From positions 1 through 64,000 of the forward strand of contig NZ_ATDP01000074.1 in assembly GCF_000445105.1 (NCBI RefSeq): DNA of 64,000 nt. The letters run 5' to 3'. The position numbers and the translations under genes are program-made. The DNA is from Sphingobium lactosutens DS20. GTDB taxonomy: Bacteria; Pseudomonadota; Alphaproteobacteria; Sphingomonadales; Sphingomonadaceae. Under the pieces are notes generated by a model, which worked only from the letters and a program-made list of their open reading frames with translations, was not told the DNA's origin and searched no databases. Below are positions 18,090 to 26,203 of the stretch, piece after piece (position 1 is the stretch's first letter; each line of letters begins with the position of its first letter).

Positions 18090-18139
18090 TGTTGATTTCC
18101 ACTGAGAGCTGACCCGGGATTTCCATCGAGAATTGACCC
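18090..18139. repeat. IS21 left terminal repeats (second element)
   Basis: The outer tip TGTTGATTTCC is followed by two tandem 20-base repeats at 18096-18115 and 18120-18139, both starting TTTCCA and ending TGACCC. The same pair exists inverted at the right end. These are probably IstA-binding sites. Confidence 0.75.
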
Positions 18140-18174
18140 TGGTGGATACTATGTCCCGCTGTGCGGGCGGTGGG

Positions 18175-18954
18175 TCAAGCGGGTGATTTTTCCTTTCTGG
18201 ATTTGGGCGCTGCCGAACTGGCGCGGAAGCGGAAGCTGTCGTTTCCGGTCTCGAGGATGTGGCAGTGATGGGTGAGCCGATCGAGCAGCGCTGTGGTCAT
18301 CTTGGCGTCGCCGAACACACCGGCCCACTCGCTGAAGCTGAGGTTGGTGGTGATGATGACGCTGGTGCGCTCATAAAGTTTGCTGAGCAGGTGGAAGAGG
18401 AGAGCGCCGCCGGACGGGCTGAACGGCAGATAGCCCAGTTCGTCGAGGATGAGCAGATCGAGGCGAAGAAGCCGGTCAGCCAACTGCCCGGCCTTGTTCA
18501 TGGCCTTTTCCTGTTCCAGCGCGTTGACCAGATCGACGGTGGCGAAGAAGCGGACCTTCTTGCGGTGATGCTCGACCGCCTGCACGCCGAGGGCAGTGGC
18601 GATGTGGGTTTTGCCAGTGCCGGGGCCACCGATCAGCACGACATTGTGAGCCCCATCGATGAACTCGCCGCGATGGAGCTGGCGGACCATGGCCTCGTTC
18701 ACTTCGCTGGAAGTGAAGTCGAAGCCGGTCAAATCCTTGTAAGCCGGGAACTTGGCCGCCTTGATCTGATAGGCGATGGACCGGACCTCGCGTTCGGCGA
18801 CCTCCGCCTTGAGCAATTGGGAGAGGATGGGAACGGCCGCATCGAACGCAGGCGCGCCTTGCTCGACGAGGTCGCCGACAGCCTGGGCCATGCCATACAT
18901 CTTGAGCGAGCGCAGCATAACCACGACGGCGGCGCTGGCGGGGTCATGACGCAT
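18175..18954 (-). CDS. istB: IS21 helper ATPase IstB (second element)
   Basis: A 259-residue IstB/DnaC-type AAA+ protein with Walker [12 protein letters not shown] and Walker [14 protein letters not shown], ending in a basic tail (KSRKEKSPA). The start at 18954 overlaps the end of istA by 11 bases. It differs clearly from the IstB at 124-891 (different N-terminus and Walker A context), so the two elements are not copies of each other. Confidence 0.92.
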   Translation of the reverse strand: MRHDPASAAVVVMLRSLKMYGMAQAVGDLVEQGAPAFDAAVPILSQLLKAEVAEREVRSIAYQIKAAKFPAYKDLTGFDFTSSEVNEAMVRQLHRGEFIDGAHNVVLIGGPGTGKTHIATALGVQAVEHHRKKVRFFATVDLVNALEQEKAMNKAGQLADRLLRLDLLILDELGYLPFSPSGGALLFHLLSKLYERTSVIITTNLSFSEWAGVFGDAKMTTALLDRLTHHCHILETGNDSFRFRASSAAPKSRKEKSPA

Positions 18955-20482
18955 GGCGAAGGTCCTTGTTCCGCAGGGTGTCATAACGGGCGACATTGGC
19001 CTTGGGTTCGCGCCTCAGGACCAGAGCCTGCGGGGCATCGATCCTGGGGGGAGTACCGTCCTTGCCGTCGATCAGGCGGTGCAGGATATTGAGGATGTGG
19101 GTCTTGGTCGCAATGCCGGCCTCGAGAGCCAGCTCGACGGCACACAGCACGGCCTGTTCGTCATGGTGCAGGACCAGCGAGAGGATCTCCACCATCTCCC
19201 TATCGCCGCCGGGGCGCTTCAGAAGCTGGCCCTGCAGCTGCCGGAACGCCTCCGGCATCTCGGTGAAGGGCGCGCCATTGCGCAGGGCTCCGGGCTTGCG
19301 CTGGATCACCGCGAGATAGTGCCGCCAGTCATAGATCGTCCGTCCCGGCTGATCATGGGATCGTTCGATGATCCGCCCATGCTCGCACAGGATCTGCCCC
19401 TCGGCAGCAATGACGATCCGATCGGGATAGACCCGCAAGCTCACCGGCCGGTTGGCGAAGGACGCGGGGACGCTGTAGCGGTTGCGCTCGAAGGATATCA
19501 GACAGGTCGGCGACACCCGCTTGGTGTGTTCGACGAAGCCGTCGAAGGGCCGCCCCAGCGGCATCAGGCTGGCGAGTTCGGCGGCATGCACGTCGGCGAT
19601 GGTGCCGGGCAGCACACCGTGGGCAATCTGTTCCCACTGCGCGATGCATTGCGCCTCGAGCCAGGCGTTGAGTGCATCGATATCCGGGAAGGCGGGCCCA
19701 GAAGGACCATGGGCCTGCCATAGCCGCCGCCGCGCATCCTGGACATTCTTCTCGACCTGACCCTTCTCCCATCCTGCGGCGGGATTGCAGAACTCCGGTT
19801 CGAACAGATAGTGGCTCGCCATGGCGGCAAAACGGGCGTTGACCTGACGGGCTTTGCCACTGCCGATCTTGTCGACTGCGGTCTTCATATTGTCGAAGAT
19901 CCCGCGCTGCGGCACGCCCCCAAGCACCCGGAAGGCCTGGGTCATGGCATCGAACAGCATCTCGTGGGTCTGGAGCGGATAGGCGCGGACGATGAAAGCC
20001 CTGCTGTGCGACAGCTTCGTATGTGCGGCCTGCAGCTTGGTCTGCCTGCCGCCGATCATCGCCCAGTCCTCGCTCCAGTCGAACTGAAAGGCTTCGCCGG
20101 GCTGGAAGATCAACGGCACGAACGTCCCGCGCCCACTTGTCTGGGCGTCGCGCTGCCGGTCGGCCTTCCAGGCCCGCGCAAAGGCCGCAACGCGGTTGTA
20201 GGAACCGTCGTACCCCAAGGCCACGAGATCGGCGTGCATCTGCTTGGCTGTACGCCGCTGCTTGCGCGACTTGCTGCCCTCGATCCTCAACCAGGCTGAC
20301 AGCTTCTCGGCAAACGGGTCCAGCTTGCTCGGCCGCTCGGGAACCTTGAACTTCGGCTCCACCGTGTCCGCACGCAGGTACTTGCGGATCGTGTTGCGCG
20401 ACAATCCCGTGCGCCGTTCAATCTCACGGATCGGGATGTGCTGCCGGAAATGCCAGCGACGGATTACACTCAGTAACGCCAT
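18944..20482 (-). CDS. istA: IS21 transposase IstA (second element)
   Basis: A 512-residue DDE transposase. The N-terminal helix-turn-helix is [19 protein letters not shown]. Catalytic acidic residues appear in [16 protein letters not shown] and [12 protein letters not shown]. The start at 20482 ([10 protein letters not shown]) fits the family. The frame could extend 20 codons upstream towards the IS end, but that stretch lacks family similarity. Intact and potentially active. Confidence 0.93.
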   Translation of the reverse strand: MALLSVIRRWHFRQHIPIREIERRTGLSRNTIRKYLRADTVEPKFKVPERPSKLDPFAEKLSAWLRIEGSKSRKQRRTAKQMHADLVALGYDGSYNRVAAFARAWKADRQRDAQTSGRGTFVPLIFQPGEAFQFDWSEDWAMIGGRQTKLQAAHTKLSHSRAFIVRAYPLQTHEMLFDAMTQAFRVLGGVPQRGIFDNMKTAVDKIGSGKARQVNARFAAMASHYLFEPEFCNPAAGWEKGQVEKNVQDARRRLWQAHGPSGPAFPDIDALNAWLEAQCIAQWEQIAHGVLPGTIADVHAAELASLMPLGRPFDGFVEHTKRVSPTCLISFERNRYSVPASFANRPVSLRVYPDRIVIAAEGQILCEHGRIIERSHDQPGRTIYDWRHYLAVIQRKPGALRNGAPFTEMPEAFRQLQGQLLKRPGGDREMVEILSLVLHHDEQAVLCAVELALEAGIATKTHILNILHRLIDGKDGTPPRIDAPQALVLRREPKANVARYDTLRNKDLRHAS

Positions 20483-20535
20483 GTCGATCACTCCAGGATC
20501 TCCCGACCTGCAAGCCAGGAGAACGATCAGAACAT

Positions 20536-20595
20536 GGGTCAATTCTCAGTGGAAATTTCTGCCCCTCCCGGGTCAGCTCTCAATGGAAATCAACA
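20536..20595. repeat. IS21 right terminal repeats (second element)
   Basis: Inverted copies of the left-end repeats are at 20536-20555 and 20570-20589, with the tip at 20595. The spacing between the two copies is larger here (14 bases) than at the left end (4 bases). Confidence 0.75.
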
Positions 20596-21018
20596 ATTCA
20601 CCAGGCCAAACAGGCCGTTGACGGCTACGTCGTCAGTTGACCTGCTCTGGAAGCCGCGAATTAAAAAGGTTGTCGTCCAGCTCGCGCCGCGACCGCCATA
20701 GACAGAATGGACGGAAGGGTCATTTTCGACCACCTCCGTGAGCGAGTTGGCTTGCTGATTAGCGATGAACTCGGAGGTGAGCGAGCTGGTGCTGAACGGC
20801 GTGTCGAGCACATCCTGATCGCCGAGGATGCCGATCCGGGCTGTCGTCGCAACCTGACCATCGCCTACAACCCGCTGACCATTGACAATGATCGTGTCCA
20901 CGTCGCTGCGGTCGGCCGAAGCGAGTTGCACGCGCCCTTCTGTCGTTTCCTGCGCCAATACCGGCGCACTCGCCATCGCCAGCGCCGCAAGCGACGCCCC
21001 CCTCAAAACCCAGCTCAT
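20596..21018 (-). pseudogene. TonB-dependent siderophore receptor, truncated by IS21
   Basis: The first roughly 140 codons of an outer-membrane TonB-dependent receptor: signal peptide (MSWVLRGASLAALAMASAPV), TonB-box region (VDTIIVNGQ) and the start of the plug domain (NDPSVHSVYGGRG, FLIRGFQSRSTDDVAVNG). The frame runs into the IS right end and stops within it after a few codons. The whole barrel is missing, and I do not find it beyond the left end of the IS. It is divergent from the AraC regulator gene at 21138, its likely regulator. No function is expected. Confidence 0.85.
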
Positions 21019-21079
21019 ATTCCCCCACAGCGCTAATGCGATTGATTTGCAACTTCAGGCCGATAGTGTGAAAGTCGCT

Positions 21080-21122
21080 CGTGCGCGACCCCAATCGTGC
21101 GGAATGCGAACCCAAACGTGCG
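21080..21122. promoter_or_regulatory. Direct repeats between receptor remnant and araC
   Basis: CGTGCG occurs at 21080-21085, 21096-21101 and 21117-21122. The last two lie in similar contexts (AATCGTGCGGAA and AAACGTGCGAAG) and are 21 bases apart, two helical turns, as AraC-family half-sites usually are. Likely operator of the divergent receptor and araC genes. Inferred only from pattern and location. Confidence 0.35.
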
Positions 21123-21137
21123 AAGAGGGGCCGGATT

Positions 21138-22037
21138 GTGCCTACCCGACTGGAAAACTTGAGAAACAAATTTCGCGATGGCCTCGACACGCCCGAGCAA
21201 CGCGCCCGCCATTGGCAGCGTGTCGGCGCGACTCACCGGCTCGGCGTTACATCACGGGATGGGAGCGTGACCTTAAACCTCACGGACTATTCGTCCTACC
21301 AAGGCGCCTTCGGCTATTCCGATCGCCTGAACATCTACATGGGCGTGAAGGGCAGCGGCCGCATCATTCGCCACAGTCCCGCCCAGGCGCTCGAAGCCAC
21401 GATCCATCCCGGCCGCGTCGGCTTGGGCGTTCCGGAAACTGCCGGCGAAGGCTTATGGGATAATCTATCGTTGCTCGCGCTTGGCGCCGACCTATCGAAG
21501 CTGCCGTTAGATGAAGGGAAGATCGTCAAGCCTGACGCTTTCGTCCCGATAGGATCGCGCCTTCATGACGATCCCCTTTTGACGGCCGTGCTGACCGCCA
21601 TGTGGCGCGAGGCCGAGGCGCATGGTCATGTCTCGGCCTTTTTCGAACATGGCCTGCTGATCGTCGCGAACCGGTTGCTGGAGCTTCCTACGGTCGAACC
21701 ATCGATCATCCGCCGTCTGTCGGATCCGCAGCTCAAGCGCGCGGTCGAGCGTATCGAAGACGCGCTGGCAGAGGATCTCACCATCGGCGAGCTGGCGGGT
21801 TTAGCGGGCATGAGCCGCCACCATTTCAGCCGTGCGTTCAAAGCGGCGACCGGCCTGCCGCCCTATGAATATCTCACCCGTAGGCGGGTCGAACGTGCCA
21901 AGAGCTTACTGGAAGCGAGCGACGCAAACGTTATGCAAATCGCCCTTCTTGTCGGTTTTACAAACCCCAGCCAGTTCGCCGCGGCCTTTCGGCGGGTCAC
22001 TGGCCACACCCCTACCACCTGGCGAAGATTGCACTGA
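21138..22037 (+). CDS. AraC-family transcriptional regulator
   Basis: About 299 residues. The C-terminal 100 residues carry two helix-turn-helix motifs (TIGELAGLAGMSRHHFSRAF and VMQIALLVGFTNPSQFAAAF) ending in the family signature RRVTGHTPTTWRR. The N-terminal domain, probably for ligand sensing, is not assigned. I choose the GTG at 21138 because AGAGGGG (21124-21130) lies 7 bases upstream. The frame also opens at an ATG at 21081, but that part overlaps the repeat block. It probably controlled the divergent siderophore receptor, now destroyed by the IS. Confidence 0.85.
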   Translation: MPTRLENLRNKFRDGLDTPEQRARHWQRVGATHRLGVTSRDGSVTLNLTDYSSYQGAFGYSDRLNIYMGVKGSGRIIRHSPAQALEATIHPGRVGLGVPETAGEGLWDNLSLLALGADLSKLPLDEGKIVKPDAFVPIGSRLHDDPLLTAVLTAMWREAEAHGHVSAFFEHGLLIVANRLLELPTVEPSIIRRLSDPQLKRAVERIEDALAEDLTIGELAGLAGMSRHHFSRAFKAATGLPPYEYLTRRRVERAKSLLEASDANVMQIALLVGFTNPSQFAAAFRRVTGHTPTTWRRLH

Positions 22038-22303
22038 TCGCCTTGATGCCTGTAATCTAATAATCAATTGTTTGCATCATGGCGAAATTTCTAGCCTTCA
22101 TGTCCGTTGCGTCAAGCTGACGTACCCACGCGACAAAAGACTGTAGTCTCGATAGCACTGGTTTTTTGACTAGAGAATGGCGGGCTTCGAACAAAACCGC
22201 CATTTAGGCCGCTCGTGGGAACGGTAGAATTGTCCCAATGTCGGTCGAAGCCGAGAACGGCATGCCTGAAAGGCACATCTAAGTTGACTGTCCACATAAC
22301 CGA

Positions 22304-22720
22304 GTGATCATCGCTAGCGAGGCCTGGGCTGACAGGCACGGCGTGGCGCCGGCCGCACGCCTGGTCGCGTTCGGCGTCGGCGCCGTAGAGCCCGGACTGT
22401 TTGGGCTGGGGCCAGTCCCGGCAGTGCGTCAGGCACTCGCCCGCGCCGGCTGGTCGGTATCGGATCTGGAGCGCGTGGAGATCAACGAGGCTTTTGCCGC
22501 GATCACGATCGCCGTGGCCGGTGAACTGGGCTTGCCCGAGGATATCGTCAATGTCGAGGGTGGTGCGATCGCACATGGCCATCCGATCGGCGCGACGGGC
22601 GCGGTCCTGACCACCCGTTTGCTCCATTCCATGCAGCGCGATGGTCTTCGGCGGGGTCTGGTCACGCTCTGCATCGGGGGCGGGCAGGGCGTCACGCTGC
22701 TCGTAGAGGTCGTTTCCTGA
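22304..22720 (+). pseudogene. C-terminal fragment of an acetyl-CoA acetyltransferase (thiolase)
   Basis: 138 codons matching only the C-terminal third of a thiolase. The catalytic segments NEAFAA, EGGAIAHGHPIGATGA (active-site His) and LCIGGGQG (active-site Cys) are present, while the N-terminal domain with the nucleophilic Cys is absent. A GTG at 22304 opens the frame but no family-like sequence precedes it. Non-functional remnant, perhaps once a phaA-type gene given the PHB genes around it. Confidence 0.8.
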
Positions 22721-22767
22721 TTTTGAGCGGGAGATGGGCACGGCAAATATCGGGAACACGCACATTC

Positions 22768-23157
22768 ATGACCGCCAATATGTACACTCTGCTTCTTGAC
22801 GCCCATCTCGGCCTCTCCTGGTTCTCGCTCGGCTTCACCCTCGCCTGGGTCGTGATCGTATGTCGGGCACCTCTCCGCCCGGTGCGGCTGGGGCCACTTG
22901 GCCGAACGATCCATGTCAGCGCCATGGCCTCGACAGGATTGGCGGGCTTGACCGGCCTCAGTCTTCTGGCAGCAGGGTCCGGGCTTTCTATGGCATTTTC
23001 ATGGGCGGGGCTGGCGGCGGTAGCTGGTCACGGCGTGGCCAGTGCTCGCAGCCGCAAGGCAGTGATGACAGGAAGCAAGGCACGGGCGGCAAGGGCTGCA
23101 TTTTTTTCTGCTCGTACTTGCTGTCGCTTTCGAGATCATGCGTTCCAGGCCGTTCTG
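22768..23157 (+). pseudogene. Small four-helix membrane protein gene with a frameshift at a T7 run
   Basis: From the ATG at 22768 the frame encodes hydrophobic helices (LGLSWFSLGFTLAWVVIV, then two more). After the T7 run at 23101-23107 it becomes polar and unconvincing. If one T is removed, translation continues AAFFLLVLAVAFEIMRSRPF and stops at 23155-23157, restoring a natural final helix and a length of about 129 residues. Either the gene is broken, or slippage at the T run corrects it, or the base call is wrong. Function unknown; it follows the thiolase remnant by 47 bases. Confidence 0.65.
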
Positions 23158-23165
23158 AACGCCTT

Positions 23166-23178
23166 GGGGGGGGGGGGG
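23166..23178. repeat. Homopolymer of 13 G
   Basis: A run of 13 G lies 8 bases after the restored stop of the frameshifted membrane protein gene. Such a tract is prone to length change in replication and to sequencing error. It appears to be outside coding sequence. Confidence 0.9.
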
Positions 23179-23322
23179 CAGAGTATTACGCCATTGGCTC
23201 CGGCGTCACAACATGGTCTATGGCAATGGTGAAAGCGCCGATCGTCCATACCCCAAACAATCGCGGTAGCTTGGCTCGCGCGCGGGGTTGCCGACTAACG
23301 ACGAACGCCTAGCTACGCTTGT

Positions 23323-23655
23323 TCATGCATGCCCGCTGCCCTCGCGGCGCGGTCGCCCGCCGCGGACATGCGCGCTCGCGTCAATGATCGTCTCGGCGCT
23401 AGGATTTAGATTCTCAACCGCACCGGCCATGCCGAAAATCTCGACCCGCCCGCCCTCGTTATAAATGCGTCCCGCTACAGTGCCGTGCAGGATTGCGCGC
23501 GCGCCAGCTTCGATGGTGAGGTCGCCCATGATCGTGCCATGGAGGATGAACCGCGCGCCGCTCTTGAGTGTCGCGGCACCGCTGATAGTGCCATAGAGCG
23601 CCATGTCCTCGCCAATCTCGAGCGGGCCTTCGATGCTGTCGTGAACCGCGCGCAT
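23323..23655 (-). CDS. Bactofilin-like polymer-forming protein
   Basis: A 110-residue protein made largely of short beta-helix turns (ALYGTISGAATLKSGARFIL, then HGTIMGDLTIEAGARAILHG), as in polymer-forming cytoskeletal (bactofilin-like) proteins. No signal peptide or membrane helix. Its ATG shares one base with the vapC stop at 23655, so it is translated with the toxin-antitoxin pair. Family members often act as scaffolds at the membrane; a third-gene role in a VapBC operon is unusual. The identity as a beta-helix protein is fairly clear, its job is not. Confidence 0.7.
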   Translation of the reverse strand: MRAVHDSIEGPLEIGEDMALYGTISGAATLKSGARFILHGTIMGDLTIEAGARAILHGTVAGRIYNEGGRVEIFGMAGAVENLNPSAETIIDASAHVRGGRPRREGSGHA

Positions 23656-24044
23656 TATGCAGCCGCCTCGAGATCTGTCAGGGCAAAGTCATTGCCCTTG
23701 AACAGCAAGGGCTCGCCGGTCGCCTTGGCGAGTGCAAATGAAAAGCAGTCGCCGAAATTCAAGCCGGCCTTGTGGCGGCCCTTGCCGAAATCCAGAAAGG
23801 CTTGCCGCGCCAACTCACCATGTTCGACCGTCACCGGTTCGATCGTAATTCCCGCGCGCCGGAAGAAGGCTTCTGCCTGGCGCATTCCTTCGGATCCGAG
23901 CTGGTTTTCAATGACGATCGACAATTCGACATAGGTTGCGCCGCTGATACGGCATGCGTCGGCATTGTGGATTGCCTGGGTAAACGATTCCGCTTCGGGT
24001 TCGCGATAAAGGATCGCAACCAGCGCCGATGTATCAAGGATCAT
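23655..24044 (-). CDS. vapC: VapC-type PIN-domain toxin
   Basis: A 129-residue PIN-domain ribonuclease, probably a type II toxin cutting tRNA or rRNA. Conserved acidic residues appear in MILDTSALVAIL (Asp4), YVELSIVIE (Glu) and LNFGDCFSFALAK (Asp), with the following ALAK helix typical of VapC. It starts within the end of vapB (4-base overlap, 24041-24044) and ends on the first base of the bactofilin-like gene. Confidence 0.9.
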   Translation of the reverse strand: MILDTSALVAILYREPEAESFTQAIHNADACRISGATYVELSIVIENQLGSEGMRQAEAFFRRAGITIEPVTVEHGELARQAFLDFGKGRHKAGLNFGDCFSFALAKATGEPLLFKGNDFALTDLEAAA

Positions 24045-24289
24045 TTCGGCAAGCCATTTTCATCGTAAAGCAGCTCGCCATGCTCGATATAGGATCGCTT
24101 CACATGGACGGCGGCGCGATCCGCGATTGCCAGCAGCTCCGCCACGCTTGCCTTGCGTTTGTTCCGCTCGATCCGGGCGTAGCACTCGCGCAGCGCCTCC
24201 GTCACCACGCGGGTCATGCTCTGGCCGGTCGCCTGGGCGATGGCACGGGCGAGTCTATGAGCCTCGGGATCTTTGACGTTAAGGCTCAC
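24041..24289 (-). CDS. vapB: VapB-type antitoxin (PSK/Rv0623 family)
   Basis: An 82-residue antitoxin. The N-terminus, MSLNVKDPEAHRLARAIAQA, is the typical form of the PSK-operon/Rv0623-like family that binds DNA and neutralises VapC. The C-terminal tail (DENGLPK) would wrap the toxin. It is first in the three-gene operon, so autoregulation is expected at the sequence upstream of 24289. Confidence 0.88.
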   Translation of the reverse strand: MSLNVKDPEAHRLARAIAQATGQSMTRVVTEALRECYARIERNKRKASVAELLAIADRAAVHVKRSYIEHGELLYDENGLPK

Positions 24290-24529
24290 GATTGCACCTT
24301 TCTAGAAATTCCGGCCTATTTCTACCATGGAGGCCTGCCGAATGTCGAGCGGGGATTAAGCTCGCTGGCAGTTTCAAAATCCGCTTGAACGGCGGGGCGC
24401 CAGTGCGCTGCTCTCAATCGCGAGCCGATATCCGTGCCCAGGGCAATCTACGGGCTTTCCATGCACATCAACGGCGTGTTTGCCTTAACCACATTGCCCG
24501 TCGCCTGGCGCGGTTTTTCCCGCGCCAGG

Positions 24530-25207
24530 TCAATCCCCGAGAAAAGGCGAGGCGCGTATGACGAGCGCTATCGTGCGCTCGAGATAGTCGGACTTCGCCT
24601 CCGGCGTATCGGGCATCTCGCGCCGGTCGAGGATCCTGGCGCGGGGAATGCTCACCAGTGCGTCGAAAATGAACGCGGCGAGAAAATGCAGGTCTTCGCG
24701 TAGGTCGCCATGCTCTGCTGCGGCGTCCTCCAGAATGGGCAGGATGACTTCCGTTCCCGCCGCCATTCCGATGAGTGGTCTCGGACCATCGGCGGCAAGG
24801 CCATGATCGGCGACCCAGTCGACCAAGGCCAGAATGCCGATCACCTCCTTCGTCAGCGACAGATCGAGCATCTCGCTCGCAAGATGCAGAAGCTGTTCGC
24901 ACGGGGCGCCGGCTGGAGTGGTCGAGGCTATCGGTTTGAGATGCCGGGCGGTGCCATGTTCCAGCGCGGCCACCAGGAGGCCGTTCTTCGAACCGAAGCG
25001 CGCATAAAGCGTTCGCTTCGACACGTCCGCGGCAGTGGCGATACTTTCCATGCTGGCGCCATCGGGACCATGCCGGACGAACTGTTCGAGCGCTGTCTCG
25101 AGGATATGGGTACCGAGTTTAGCCGCGATTTCCTGGGTGGGTCGGCCGCCCCGGGGGTCGCGCGGGGGCAATCGGTCAGAATTCTGAATCGGGGAACTGG
25201 CGGTCAT
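24530..25207 (-). CDS. TetR-family regulator divergent from phaB
   Basis: A 225-residue regulator. The N-terminal helix-turn-helix spans about residues 27-75 (ATAADVSKRTLYARFGSKNG), and the C-terminal half is an all-helical ligand domain of the AcrR/TetR C type. The start at 25207 is preferred; the longer frame upstream lies in the intergenic region. It is transcribed away from phaB across a 161-base gap that contains the block shared with the phaC promoter, so it is the best candidate regulator of both PHA loci and of the exporter genes downstream of phaB. Confidence 0.87.
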   Translation of the reverse strand: MTASSPIQNSDRLPPRDPRGGRPTQEIAAKLGTHILETALEQFVRHGPDGASMESIATAADVSKRTLYARFGSKNGLLVAALEHGTARHLKPIASTTPAGAPCEQLLHLASEMLDLSLTKEVIGILALVDWVADHGLAADGPRPLIGMAAGTEVILPILEDAAAEHGDLREDLHFLAAFIFDALVSIPRARILDRREMPDTPEAKSDYLERTIALVIRASPFLGD

Positions 25208-25273
25208 TGCACAGTCTCTAATCCATTCGGATGCGCTCTGCATCGATTTCCACCTTGATCGCCCTTTGCACGA

Positions 25274-25300
25274 CAGGCAATAACAAAACCGATAAGTATA
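25274..25300. promoter_or_regulatory. Candidate TetR operator/promoter in the tetR-phaB intergenic region
   Basis: This block matches 17391-17417 upstream of phaC in 20 of 27 bases, including CCGATAAGTATA (25289-25300). It is 69 bases before the phaB start and 67 bases before the tetR start, a normal place for an operator controlling both. The adjacent GTATAC (25296-25301) is a palindrome. Regulation is inferred. Confidence 0.45.
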
Positions 25301-25368
25301 CATACGCATTGCCGGAGCAGGAGTCGCGAAGGAATTCTCACGGCACATCGAAACAGCGACGGGACCGG

Positions 25369-26103
25369 ATGATCATGACGGATATTGCACTCGTAACGGG
25401 TGGCACGCGCGGCATAGGCGCCGCCATCGCCCGATCACTCAAGGCGGAAGGCTATGAGGTGGCGGCCGTCTACCACGGTAACGATGCCGCAGCCGCCCGC
25501 TTCAAGCAGGACACCGGCATACCGGTGTTCAAATGGGACGTTGCGGACGAGGCGGGCTGCCGCGAAGGCGTGGCCCAGGTCGAGGCGCAACTGGGTCCGG
25601 TGTCCGTGCTCGTCAACAATGCCGGTATCACCCGCGACGGGATGTTCCACCGCATGAGTTGGGACCATTGGCGGGCGGTGCTCGCGACCAACCTCGACTC
25701 CATGTTCACGATGACCCGGGCGCTGATCGAAGGAATGCGCGAACGTCGCTTCGGCCGGATCATCAACATCTCATCCATCAATGGCCAGAAGGGGCAGGTG
25801 GGGCAGGTCAATTACTCTGCCGCCAAGGCCGGAGTGATCGGCTTCACCAAGGCGCTCGCACAGGAAAATGCGTCGCGTGGTATCACGGTCAACGCGATTT
25901 GCCCCGGCTATGTCGACACCGAGATGGTGGCTGCCGTGCCGCCCGATGTCCGCGCCGCGATCATTTCCGGCATCCCGGTTGGCCGGTTGGGGGAACCGCA
26001 GGAGATCGCCGACGCCGTCGCCTTCCTTGCCTCGCACAAGGCAGCCTTCTGTACCGGTTCGGTGCTCACGGTGAACGGAGGACAATATATCGCGAACGGG
26101 TAG
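25369..26103 (+). CDS. phaB: Acetoacetyl-CoA reductase PhaB
   Basis: A 244-residue NADPH-dependent SDR that makes (R)-3-hydroxybutyryl-CoA for PHB synthesis. Cofactor motif TGGTRGIG (near residue 10), NNAG, and the catalytic Ser-Tyr-Lys in NISSINGQKGQVGQVNYSAAKAG. The QKGQ.GQ.NYSAAKAG form is characteristic of PhaB rather than FabG. Length equals known PhaB (246). The start may be 25369 or the ATG two codons later at 25375. It heads a plus-strand run continuing with a phasin-like gene and an exporter. Confidence 0.92.
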   Translation: MIMTDIALVTGGTRGIGAAIARSLKAEGYEVAAVYHGNDAAAARFKQDTGIPVFKWDVADEAGCREGVAQVEAQLGPVSVLVNNAGITRDGMFHRMSWDHWRAVLATNLDSMFTMTRALIEGMRERRFGRIINISSINGQKGQVGQVNYSAAKAGVIGFTKALAQENASRGITVNAICPGYVDTEMVAAVPPDVRAAIISGIPVGRLGEPQEIADAVAFLASHKAAFCTGSVLTVNGGQYIANG

Positions 26104-26203
26104 GTGAGCGGCCGGCCGCACCTCGGGAGAACCACGTATATCCCGCAATGCCACAGATCGGCGAAACTGCTCCTTCCGGTTCCGATAAGAAAGGTTTTGA
26201 TCA

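Larger units (their letters stand above)
18090..20595 (-). mobile_element. Second IS21-family element, different from the first
   Basis: Termini are TGTTGATTTCCACTGAGAGC at 18090 and, inverted from 20595, TGTTGATTTCCATTGAGAGC. Each end carries two copies of a repeat of the form TTTCCAyTGAGArTTGACCC: left 18096-18115 and 18120-18139, right inverted 20570-20589 and 20536-20555. It encodes istA and istB, both intact. I saw no convincing target-site duplication. It sits inside a TonB-dependent receptor gene whose distal part is missing. Its proteins are clearly divergent from those of the element at 1-2501. Confidence 0.9.

Noticed and set aside
1-20595. Composite transposon bounded by the two IS21 elements
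   Set aside because: The two elements have different ends and divergent proteins, so one transposase is unlikely to mobilise both ends together.
26108-26119. 12-bp palindrome GCGGCCGGCCGC after phaB
   Set aside because: A short GC-only palindrome without loop or T tract; common by chance at this base composition, so not called a terminator.
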